A stretch of 64,000 nucleotides of DNA from Fictibacillus nanhaiensis. GTDB lineage: Bacteria; Bacillota; Bacilli; Bacillales; Fictibacillaceae. The notes beneath the pieces are model-generated. The model was given only the letters and a program-made list of their open reading frames with translations, was not told the origin of the DNA and made no database searches. Positions within the stretch are counted from its first letter, which is position 1; each line of letters starts with the position of its first letter. A program made the translations under genes and the position numbers. The DNA is taken from assembly GCF_023715445.1 (NCBI RefSeq), contig NZ_JAMBOD010000008.1, positions 114,649 through 178,648 of the forward strand. The letters are read 5' to 3'. This document shows, one piece after another, positions 51,712 through 58,596 of this stretch.

Positions 51712-52458
51712 ATGGGGAAAGTCATAGATCAGTTCGGAAGCCACCTGGCCGATCTCACACCAACCGAAAAACAAGTACTTTACTATATTGATGGGAATTT
51801 GGATGAAGCGAAAAAACATTCATTAACCGGGATCGCAAAGGTAAATAACGTGAGCACCACAACCATTGTACGGATGTCACACAAACTCGGATTAGACGGT
51901 TTTTCCGAGCTGAAGTATATATTGAAGACGATCGAAAACCAGCAATCATTATTGGATGATCATCCGGTCGACCGATATAAAGAAGAGTTCGTTTCCGCAT
52001 TTGAGACGATCCAGACGGCTGAACTAGAAAAATTGAGCGAGAAGATGGTGAACGCAAAACGTGTCATCGTCGTGGGAGTCGGCTTGTCCAAGATGATGGC
52101 TGAGTATTTTAGTAAACTTTTGATGCAGACGAACAAGCAAACTCACTATACTTACGAGTCACACATGATCGATCTGCTGCCAAATATGGTTGAGCCAAAT
52201 GATCTGGTGTTCTTCATCTCATCGAGCGGCGAGACAAAAACATTGGTGCAGGCTGCGGAAAAATTGTCGTATAAAGTTGTTGATACGGCTGCGATTACGA
52301 ACGCATCGGACTCGACTCTCGGTAAAATGGTGAAAACCAATTTAAGCATGACTGTTGACCGTGTGAAGTTTGCGGGATATGACATCACGGCGAGATCCAC
52401 GTTGATGCTGCTGATTGATCTGCTTTTTGAGAGTTATTTAAAGAAGAGTGTGAAATAG
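51712..52458 (+). CDS. RpiR/MurR family transcriptional regulator
   Basis: A 248-residue regulator: N-terminal RpiR helix-turn-helix (FGSHLADLTPTEKQVLYYI ... SLTGIAKVNNVSTTTIVRMSHKLGLDGFSELKYIL) and a C-terminal SIS domain (RVIVVGVGLSKMMAEYFSKLLMQTN; DLVFFISSSGETKTLVQAAEKL) that binds phosphosugars. AGAGGA stands eight bases before the ATG at 51712; an ATG 48 bases earlier has no site. It is divergent from the PTS operon and shares its operator region, so it most likely senses a sugar phosphate made by that PTS or by the GH38 enzyme. Confidence 0.92.
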   Translation: MGKVIDQFGSHLADLTPTEKQVLYYIDGNLDEAKKHSLTGIAKVNNVSTTTIVRMSHKLGLDGFSELKYILKTIENQQSLLDDHPVDRYKEEFVSAFETIQTAELEKLSEKMVNAKRVIVVGVGLSKMMAEYFSKLLMQTNKQTHYTYESHMIDLLPNMVEPNDLVFFISSSGETKTLVQAAEKLSYKVVDTAAITNASDSTLGKMVKTNLSMTVDRVKFAGYDITARSTLMLLIDLLFESYLKKSVK

Positions 52459-52484
52459 GGACTTGCTCATTGAGTGAGTCCCTT
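52459..52484 (+). terminator. Terminator of the RpiR gene
   Basis: Stem GGGACT / AGTCCC with an inner CTCA / TGAG helix, just after the stop codon, followed by a weak T run. Confidence 0.55.
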
Positions 52485-52494
52485 CATTATTTGT

Positions 52495-52645
52495 GTTTAC
52501 GGTACGTGTTCTTTTACCTGTTACACGTTCGCTCAAAGTGACCTGAGTTTCGCTCAAACTAAGCTTTCGTTCGCTCAAAATACCCCGCGTTTCGCTCAAA
52601 CCACCCATACTTACGCTCACAAACAGCCGAGTTTCGCTCAACAAC
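52495..52645 (+). repeat. 21-bp-period tandem array, family 1, copy R6
   Basis: Head with ACGTGT/ACACGT, then six CGCTCA cores at 52530, 52551, 52572, 52593, 52614 and 52635: exactly 21 bp apart, while the nine bases between cores differ each time. It fills most of the 321-bp gap between the RpiR gene and pssA. Confidence 0.92.
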
Positions 52646-52779
52646 TATAATTCTACCTACCCATATCCCTTTTTTCTTCCCCAAAACTCTGTTAAGATTG
52701 TCATTTAACTAAAAAAGATTAACGTTTTGGCAGTAAATGGTCTATCATAGATATAGAGTACTTTTTAAGGACGTGTACA

Positions 52780-53505
52780 ATGAAAAAACATATTCCGAAT
52801 TTATTAACTCTAGGAAACTTATTCTGTGGTTTTCTTTCCATCGGTTATGCTACCCATGGCGATTTCCGAAATGCAGCAATACTTATATTTATCGCGATGA
52901 TGCTGGATGCTGTCGATGGAAGAGCAGCAAGAATATTAGGCGTTTCAGGCACTCTTGGCAAGGAATTGGATTCCCTGGCAGACGTCGTTTCATTTGGTGT
53001 AGCTCCTGCATTTATAGCAGCAAACTCCTATTTTGCAGGTTTAGGTATGTGGGGTTACGTTCTTGCCGGTTTGTTTCCATTATTCGGTGCCTACCGACTT
53101 GCGCGCTTTAATATCACCGACTCGGAAGAATCCATGAAATACTTCAAAGGCATTCCGATCCCGCCGGCTGGTGGAATCATCGTCTTTTTAGTCTTTTTTG
53201 TAAAAATGATTCCGTTATGGGTATTCGTTCTGATCTTTTACGGAGTGGCGCTCATGATGGTCAGTACGATAAAAATTCCAAGTTTAAAAGACATACCGCT
53301 GCCAAGATACGGCACCATCATCACACTGTTTTTATTCTATATGTTTTATTTAGTTGCCAAGAACCAATTCGAAAGCGTTCCAATCTTCTTTTATGTCGCT
53401 TTAATCACCTATTTCTTATTCATTGGCATGAGGTTTATTAAAGTAAAAGAGATCAAAATCATAAGAAGAAAACGGAAACCTCGTAACAAGAGAAGACGCT
53501 TCTAA
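52780..53505 (+). CDS. pssA: CDP-diacylglycerol-serine O-phosphatidyltransferase
   Basis: A 241-residue integral membrane enzyme that makes phosphatidylserine, the precursor of phosphatidylethanolamine. The CDP-alcohol phosphotransferase motif is complete: DAVDGRAARILGVSGTLGKELDSLAD (D-G-x2-A-R-x8-G-x3-D-x3-D). About seven hydrophobic segments follow and a basic tail closes the protein (IIRRKRKPRNKRRRF). AAGGACG precedes the ATG. It is a single gene; the B. subtilis partner psd is not next to it. It is slightly longer than the 177-residue B. subtilis protein. Confidence 0.93.
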   Translation: MKKHIPNLLTLGNLFCGFLSIGYATHGDFRNAAILIFIAMMLDAVDGRAARILGVSGTLGKELDSLADVVSFGVAPAFIAANSYFAGLGMWGYVLAGLFPLFGAYRLARFNITDSEESMKYFKGIPIPPAGGIIVFLVFFVKMIPLWVFVLIFYGVALMMVSTIKIPSLKDIPLPRYGTIITLFLFYMFYLVAKNQFESVPIFFYVALITYFLFIGMRFIKVKEIKIIRRKRKPRNKRRRF

Positions 53506-53509
53506 CAAA

Positions 53510-53538
53510 TTGACGAATTTCCAATCATCCTATACATT
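53510..53538 (+). promoter_or_regulatory. Promoter of the amidohydrolase gene
   Basis: TTGACG, 17-base spacer, TACATT. The transcript would start at about 53545, just before the ANTAR-type leader. Confidence 0.55.
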
Positions 53539-53559
53539 TATGAAAAAGTAAATACCATC

Positions 53560-53614
53560 AGCAAAGGAGCTTTCCATCACTATATTTCGGGTATAGGACT
53601 GGGGCTCCTTTTTT
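53560..53614 (+). promoter_or_regulatory. ANTAR-type antitermination leader 1
   Basis: AGCAAAGGAGCT (53560-53571) can fold as AGC-loop-GCT with a six-base loop AAAGGA, A at position 1 and G at position 4 as known for ANTAR targets. The same AAAGGAGC (53563-53570) pairs perfectly with GCTCCTTT (53604-53611), followed by more T, to form a terminator. The two folds exclude each other. The hairpin stem is short here and a second upstream hexaloop was not found. Confidence 0.6.
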
Positions 53615-53632
53615 GTTCAGGAGGGATAAAAC

Positions 53633-54844
53633 GTGTCTTTTTTACAATTAGCAGAATCCATCAAGCACCGAATCGTGGAATATCGTCGTCACCTGCACCA
53701 ATATCCAGAGCTGAGTTTTTCCGAATACAAAACCGCTGAATTTGTTGCAAACATCTTAGAAGAAAACAATATCGAGGTGTTAAGAAACGTTGCAGAAACC
53801 GGTGTGGTGGGACTCATTAAAGGAGATTCACCTGGTAGAACCATTGCCTTACGAGCGGATATGGATGCCCTTCCGATCCAAGAACATACTGACCTACGCT
53901 TCAGCTCAAATAACCCAGGTGTCATGCATGCCTGCGGACATGATTTTCACACGTCTATTTTGCTTGGAGCCGCAATTCTTCTCAATCAAAACCGTCACCT
54001 GATCAACGGAAACATCAAGCTCATCTTCCAGCCCGGTGAGGAAAAATTGACCGGTGCTAAAAAAATGATTGAAAAAGGTGTGATGCGAAATCCTGATGTG
54101 GATGCGATCGTTGCGCTGCATTGCTGGCCTGACCTGCCTGCTGGAACCATCGGAATTCGAAAAGGGCCGATTACGGCAGCGGCTGATTTTCTCGACATCA
54201 CGATCCACGGTAAAGCTGGTCACGCCGCACATCCTCATAAGTGCGTGGACCCGATCGTTATCGCAGGCCAAGTCGTTTCAACACTCCAAACCATCATTTC
54301 ACGTGAGGTCGCTCCGACTGAACCAGCCGTCCTCACCATCGGAAAAATCAGCGGCGGGACAGCACCAAACGTCATTCCGTCAACGGTTCATCTGTCTGGC
54401 ATGATCCGAACCGTGAACCCTGACCTGCAAAAAAGAATGCCTGAGATCATTAATCGCGTTGTGACGAAAACTGCAGAGAGTATGAACGGAGAAGCTGAGG
54501 TAACATACACAATGGCCACTCCTCCGCTGATCAGCGACGAATCAATGGTCGCACTCATCGATCATGTCGTTTCCGAAACGCTCGGACATGACCACTTAGT
54601 CTATCTCGAAAATCCATCTCTAGGATCTGAAGATTTTTCGTTTTACGCAGAACAAGTGCCTGGCGTTCTTTTCCGATTAGGCACACACAACGAAAAACCA
54701 GAATCAAAACTCTCACTCCATAACGCTGGTGTTATTTTTGACGAGAACGCACTAACAACAGGGGTTTCGGTCATGTGTGAAGCTGCCGTTCGTTTTTTAA
54801 GCAGTCAACCCGCATCCAAACAAGCTGCTACTGGAAAAGTTTGA
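53633..54844 (+). CDS. M20 family amidohydrolase
   Basis: A 403-residue metal-dependent amidohydrolase (M20D; hippurate hydrolase/IAA-amino acid hydrolase type). Metal-site motifs: IALRADMDALPIQE, GVMHACGHDFHTSILLGAA, FQPGEEKLTGAKKMIEKGV, ALHCWPDLPAG and NPSLGSEDFSFY. The start is a GTG with AGGAGGG seven bases upstream. It is preceded by an ANTAR-type leader like those before the sensor kinase and aldehyde dehydrogenase genes, so it belongs to the same regulon although transcribed from its own promoter. Such enzymes cleave N-acyl amino acids; here it could split a gamma-glutamyl or other amide at the end of the pathway (inference). Confidence 0.9.
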   Translation: MSFLQLAESIKHRIVEYRRHLHQYPELSFSEYKTAEFVANILEENNIEVLRNVAETGVVGLIKGDSPGRTIALRADMDALPIQEHTDLRFSSNNPGVMHACGHDFHTSILLGAAILLNQNRHLINGNIKLIFQPGEEKLTGAKKMIEKGVMRNPDVDAIVALHCWPDLPAGTIGIRKGPITAAADFLDITIHGKAGHAAHPHKCVDPIVIAGQVVSTLQTIISREVAPTEPAVLTIGKISGGTAPNVIPSTVHLSGMIRTVNPDLQKRMPEIINRVVTKTAESMNGEAEVTYTMATPPLISDESMVALIDHVVSETLGHDHLVYLENPSLGSEDFSFYAEQVPGVLFRLGTHNEKPESKLSLHNAGVIFDENALTTGVSVMCEAAVRFLSSQPASKQAATGKV

Positions 54845-54847
54845 TTA

Positions 54848-54876
54848 TTGACAGAATATTAACATTATTTTAGAAT
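54848..54876 (+). promoter_or_regulatory. Promoter of the sensor kinase operon
   Basis: Consensus -35 TTGACA (54848-54853), 17 bases, -10 TAGAAT (54871-54876). The transcript should start about 54883, 18 bases before the ANTAR-type hairpin loop stem. Confidence 0.75.
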
Positions 54877-54893
54877 CAATCTATAAGTGAAAA

Positions 54894-54964
54894 GTACGTA
54901 AGCAAAGGGGCTATGTATGGAAATTCCTGCGGATTTAGCGGGGGTATTTGTGCCGCCCCTTTTT
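54894..54964 (+). promoter_or_regulatory. ANTAR-type antitermination leader 2
   Basis: TACGTAAGC and GCTATGTA pair (one bulged A, one G-U) around the six-base loop AAAGGG, A at 1 and G at 4. AAAGGGGC (54904-54911), part of that loop and arm, also pairs perfectly with GCCCCTTT (54955-54962), giving a terminator with five T. AGCAAAGGGGCT differs from leader 1 by one base. It stands before the sensor kinase gene, so the system should control itself. Confidence 0.75.
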
Positions 54965-55012
54965 GTGTTTAATGAGTCAGCCTTCTTAAAGTAGTGAGAA
55001 AGGAGACAAACC

Positions 55013-56428
55013 ATGCACCGTACCATTCAAGAACTTTGCATCGAATACACCACCTTAGCTCGTTCAGACATTGATATCATTATCGAAAAATCAAAGTCCC
55101 TTCAACTCACTGCCGATCTAACCCAAGCAAACCTTTTTATCGATTGTCCAGCAAAAGACGGCAAACACGCCATCGTCGTAGCTGAAGCAAAGCCTGCCCA
55201 TGCTCCTTCTCTTTACTCAAAACCTGTTGTAGGAAAATATGCATATGCGTCCTTCGAGCCTGCCGTAGCTTTTACCCATAAAACAGGCAAGCCGATGAAA
55301 CGAATGCGCGCCATCACCCAAGAAGCGAAATACGTCAAACAAAGTGTCGTACCTATCAAAAATGAAAACGGGGAAACGATCGGTTCACTCATCATGGAAG
55401 AAGACGTGAGCGAACAAGTAGATCATGAGAATAAAGTAAAAGCTCTATCTGAAACGAACGAACAGCTAAGTCAAACCTTGATCGGACTGACCGAGCAAGA
55501 TTCGATCATCTCCAACATGATTCAGGAATCCCTTCTGCTCCTTCACCCTAAAGGCAGAATTCTGTATTACAACTCATGTGCAGGGTGTCTGATTAAAGAA
55601 CTGGATGGAAAAGCGGAGATCCTTGATACATACATCCATGACAGGCTCCCTTTTATCACGGGAATCTATGATAATAGCGAAGGCATTCTGCAGCAGGAAG
55701 TGAACGTCGGAAATAAAGTGCTTGAAGTGAAACAGATCATCCTGGTGAATCAGCGCCAAATCACGGGAGTTCTCGTCGTGATCCGCGATCTTACGGAACT
55801 TCGGGAAAAAGAACGACAGCTCATGGTCAAGTCAGCCGTCATTCAGGAAATTCATCATCGTGTAAAAAACAACCTGCAAACGGTATCGAGTCTTCTGCGA
55901 CTGCAGATGAAACGCGGCAGCGGTCCAGAAGGCATACAGCAAAGCTTAAACCGGATCTCCAGCATCGCGGCCGTTCATGAAGAACTTCTCGAAAGCTCCA
56001 AAATTGATGAAGTCGAGATCAAGCAGCTCATTGAACGAATCGGCCAGATGTCCATCCAAAGCCAGATGTGTGCAGACGCTGAAGTGAACATCGCGTTTCA
56101 TGGCGAAGAGATGTACTTGAAATCTGATGTTGCCGTTTCCCTTGCTCTCACCATCAACGAACTCATCCAAAACTGTTTGAAGCATGCGTTTACACACCAG
56201 AATCAAGGAAACATCACCATTTATTTTTCAGATGTTCACGATCATTTCGAGGTCACGGTTGAGGACGATGGTGTCGGCTATACTTCCTCTACCCAATCAT
56301 CGCTAGGACTCGATATTGTGAACACGATCGTATGTCACGACTTAGCAGGAACGTTCACCATCGAAAAAACAAAAAACGGTACAAAAGCGGTCATAACCTT
56401 TCCATTAAAAGAGGTGGAAGCAGTTTGA
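55013..56428 (+). CDS. Sensor histidine kinase (EutW/PdtaS type)
   Basis: A 471-residue cytoplasmic sensor kinase with no membrane segment. Residues 1-140 resemble the histidine-kinase N-terminal domain found in EutW and PdtaS (AFTHKTGKPMKRMRAITQEAKYVKQSVVPIKNENGETIGSLIMEEDVS). A PAS-like domain follows (~165-265), then the HisKA_2 dimerisation stretch VIQEIHHRVKNNLQTVSSLLRLQ with the phosphorylated His at 281/282, and a HATPase domain (SLALTINELIQNCLKHAF; VEDDGVGY; LGLDIVNTIV). Kinases of this class pair with ANTAR response regulators, and one is encoded next, overlapping by four bases. AAAGGAG precedes the ATG. In enterococci EutW senses ethanolamine. Confidence 0.9.
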   Translation: MHRTIQELCIEYTTLARSDIDIIIEKSKSLQLTADLTQANLFIDCPAKDGKHAIVVAEAKPAHAPSLYSKPVVGKYAYASFEPAVAFTHKTGKPMKRMRAITQEAKYVKQSVVPIKNENGETIGSLIMEEDVSEQVDHENKVKALSETNEQLSQTLIGLTEQDSIISNMIQESLLLLHPKGRILYYNSCAGCLIKELDGKAEILDTYIHDRLPFITGIYDNSEGILQQEVNVGNKVLEVKQIILVNQRQITGVLVVIRDLTELREKERQLMVKSAVIQEIHHRVKNNLQTVSSLLRLQMKRGSGPEGIQQSLNRISSIAAVHEELLESSKIDEVEIKQLIERIGQMSIQSQMCADAEVNIAFHGEEMYLKSDVAVSLALTINELIQNCLKHAFTHQNQGNITIYFSDVHDHFEVTVEDDGVGYTSSTQSSLGLDIVNTIVCHDLAGTFTIEKTKNGTKAVITFPLKEVEAV

Positions 56429-57003
56429 AACCTAAAATCATTGTGATCGAAGACGAAGCGATCTTACGAATGGACTTAAAAGAAATGCTAACAGACGCTG
56501 GCTATGACGTGATCGCGGAAGGTGATAACGGAGAAAAAGCGATCGAGCTTGCTTATCGGCTGCAGCCTGATTTAATGATCATGGACATTAAAATGCCAAA
56601 GATGGACGGATTAAAAGCAAGTAGGATCATCGCCAAACAAAACAAGACACCTATCTTGATGCTGACGGCTTTCAGTCAGAAAGAGTTTGTGGAAGATGCC
56701 AAAAAAGCGAATGTGCTCGGGTATCTTGTAAAACCCATCTCTGAGGCTAACTTGATTCCAGCCGTGGAAATCGCACTCTCTCAAGCTCAGCAGCGTGTGC
56801 AATATGAAGATGAACTTTTACAAAAAGATAAAAAAATGAATGCCCGAAAGCAGATCGAACGGGCAAAGGGCGTTCTCATGAAAGTAAAGAAACTGAACGA
56901 AAAAGCCGCCTATGAAAAGATGCGGAACTTCAGCATGAAGCAGCAAGTCTCGCTGGAACGCACAGCAAATGCCATTTTGAAAAAGTACGCGAATGATATA
57001 TGA
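56425..57003 (+). CDS. ANTAR-domain response regulator (EutV/PdtaR type)
   Basis: A 192-residue response regulator that acts on RNA. The receiver domain has the acidic pair in IIVIEDEAIL, Asp54 in LMIMDIKMPKMDG and Lys in LGYLVKPISEANL. The ANTAR domain covers ~137-190 (NARKQIERAKGVLMKVKKLNEKAAYEKMRNFSMKQQVSLERTANAIL). The start is a TTG (56425) whose last two bases overlap the kinase stop TGA; GAGGTGG stands six bases upstream. A longer upstream frame is just the kinase gene read in another frame. Phosphorylated ANTAR proteins bind paired hexaloop hairpins and prevent terminator formation; three candidate leaders are in this region. Confidence 0.93.
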   Translation: MKPKIIVIEDEAILRMDLKEMLTDAGYDVIAEGDNGEKAIELAYRLQPDLMIMDIKMPKMDGLKASRIIAKQNKTPILMLTAFSQKEFVEDAKKANVLGYLVKPISEANLIPAVEIALSQAQQRVQYEDELLQKDKKMNARKQIERAKGVLMKVKKLNEKAAYEKMRNFSMKQQVSLERTANAILKKYANDI

Positions 57004-57026
57004 CCAAGACATGTAAATAGAATCCC

Positions 57027-57078
57027 GGCAAAGACGCCTGAGAAATACATCCACCATGTATGTCCTTAGGCGTCTTTT
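57027..57078 (+). promoter_or_regulatory. ANTAR-type antitermination leader 3
   Basis: GGC-AAAGAC-GCC (57027-57038) forms a hexaloop with A at 1 and G at 4. AAAGACGCCT (57030-57039) also pairs over ten bases with AGGCGTCTTT (57068-57077), with an inner ATACAT / ATGTAT helix and a T run, giving a strong terminator. It lies between the response regulator and aldehyde dehydrogenase genes and would gate the catabolic part of the operon. Confidence 0.7.
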
Positions 57079-57131
57079 GTCTTCTTCTACTCTACTATTC
57101 TCCAAAACTATCCTTACAGGAGGTAAGAAAC

Positions 57132-58595
57132 ATGGAAAAAACGACACTTAATTACCTATGGATCAATGGTGAGAAAGTCAGCACATCTGAGACGCTCGAT
57201 GTTATTAATCCGGCGACTGGCGAAGTCATCGACCAAGTGCCTAACGGAGGTGAAAAAGAAACAAAGCTTGCGATCAACGCCGCCTATGAAGCTTTTAAAC
57301 CGTGGAAGAAGTTCACACCCAAAAAACGAGAGTCGTACTTAGTAAAGTGGGCTGATAACTTGCTAGAGAACCGTGACGAACTGGCTGCTATATTAACCGA
57401 AGAACAAGGAAAACCATTAAGCGAATCGCGAGGTGAAATTGAAGGATGTGCAACGTTCATCAGATGGTACGCCGAGGAAGGAAAACGTGTTTACGGCGAA
57501 GTGATCACAGGCTCCAACGAAAACCAGCGGATCTCCGTGATCAAACAACCGGTTGGAGTATGCGGTTTGATCACACCATGGAACTTCCCTGGCGCGATGG
57601 TAGCACGGAAAACCGCTCCTGCTCTTGCAGCTGGCTGTACGGTCGTTGTGAAACCTGCGAGTGAAACGCCGAGAATTGCCATCGCGATCTTTGAACAGCT
57701 CATGAAGACTGGCATTCCAGCGGGGGTCGCGAATCTTGTAACCGGGAAAGCGTCTGTTATCGGTGAGACCCTATTTGAAGACAGACGCGTGAAAAAAATC
57801 TCGTTTACCGGTTCAACCGAAATCGGGAAACAGCTCATGAAGCGAGCAGCCGATCAAGTGAAGCGGATCTCGTTAGAACTGGGCGGAAATGCACCAGCGA
57901 TCGTCTTCCCTGACGCGAACCTAGACCTCGCCGCTGAGAGAATCGTCGACAACAAGTTCGAAAACTGCGGACAGATGTGCAACGGCATAAACATCATTTA
58001 TGCCCATGAAGAAATCAAGGAAAAGCTCACCGAAAAGATCGTAAATCTAGTAAAAGAGCTAAAAGTGGGCTCGGGGTCTGTCCCGGGGTCAGACCCCGTA
58101 CAAATCGGCCCTTTAGTGAACGAAGCAGCACTCAAAAACGTTGAAGAACTGCTTCAAGACGCTAAAGCCAAAGGTGCAACCGTGTTAACTGGCGGTGAAC
58201 GAACCGGAGACTCCAAAGGCTACTTCTTTAAGCCAACAGTACTCAGCGATGTCACACTCGATATGAAACTGACACAAGATGAAATTTTCGGTCCGATCGC
58301 ACCTATCCTCTCTTTCCGCGATGAAAAGGAAGTCGTGGAATTTACAGAAAACAGCCCGTACGGATTAGCCGCTTATTTTTTCACTCGTGATGTAAACCGC
58401 GTCTACCGTATGGCGGAAGAGCTCGACTCCGGCATGATTGGTGTAAACGGGACATCGCTTAGTGTCCCTCAAGCTCCGTTTGGCGGCATTAAAGAAAGTG
58501 GCATCGGCCGCGAAGGCGGATTTTACGGATTAGAAGAGTTTCTTGAACTGAAATACATCTCACTCACGCTCGAAAATACGTCAGGAGGTTATTAA
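57132..58595 (+). CDS. NAD-dependent aldehyde dehydrogenase (succinate-semialdehyde type)
   Basis: A 487-residue aldehyde dehydrogenase of the GabD-like class. Active-site marks: TPWNFPGAMVARKTAPALAAGC, FTGSTEIGKQLM, Glu249 in LELGGNAP and Cys283 in NCGQMCNG. ACAGGAGG precedes the ATG at 57132. An in-frame palindromic insertion (58072-58098) adds residues around 313-323 (GSGSVPGSDPV) on a surface loop. It is followed one base later by the glutamine-synthetase-like gene, and stands behind ANTAR leader 3. In a gamma-glutamylation route it would oxidise a gamma-glutamyl aldehyde, as PuuC does in putrescine use (inference). Confidence 0.92.
   Translation: MEKTTLNYLWINGEKVSTSETLDVINPATGEVIDQVPNGGEKETKLAINAAYEAFKPWKKFTPKKRESYLVKWADNLLENRDELAAILTEEQGKPLSESRGEIEGCATFIRWYAEEGKRVYGEVITGSNENQRISVIKQPVGVCGLITPWNFPGAMVARKTAPALAAGCTVVVKPASETPRIAIAIFEQLMKTGIPAGVANLVTGKASVIGETLFEDRRVKKISFTGSTEIGKQLMKRAADQVKRISLELGGNAPAIVFPDANLDLAAERIVDNKFENCGQMCNGINIIYAHEEIKEKLTEKIVNLVKELKVGSGSVPGSDPVQIGPLVNEAALKNVEELLQDAKAKGATVLTGGERTGDSKGYFFKPTVLSDVTLDMKLTQDEIFGPIAPILSFRDEKEVVEFTENSPYGLAAYFFTRDVNRVYRMAEELDSGMIGVNGTSLSVPQAPFGGIKESGIGREGGFYGLEEFLELKYISLTLENTSGGY
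58072..58098. repeat. Palindromic repeat inside the aldehyde dehydrogenase gene
   Basis: Nine-base arms CGGGGTCTG and CAGACCCCG flank nine bases (TTCCCGGGG-like centre), all within coding sequence and in frame. It is much more GC-rich than the gene around it. Confidence 0.75.
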
Positions 58596-58596
58596 A

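Noticed and set aside
52438..52644. Minus-strand frame with LSE-type heptads through array R6
   Set aside because: It runs through the array and its hairpin head and overlaps the end of the RpiR gene. No start signal is present and similar frames arise in other family 1 copies.
54894..54964. Cyclic di-GMP riboswitch, suggested by GCAAAGG
   Set aside because: The rest of the conserved core is missing. The ANTAR-type reading explains the shared bases, the terminator overlap and the neighbouring regulator.
56332..56424. Longer start for the ANTAR response regulator
   Set aside because: The extra 31 codons lie inside the kinase gene in another frame and read as basic low-complexity sequence. 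The receiver domain begins right after the TTG at 56425, which has a good ribosome site.
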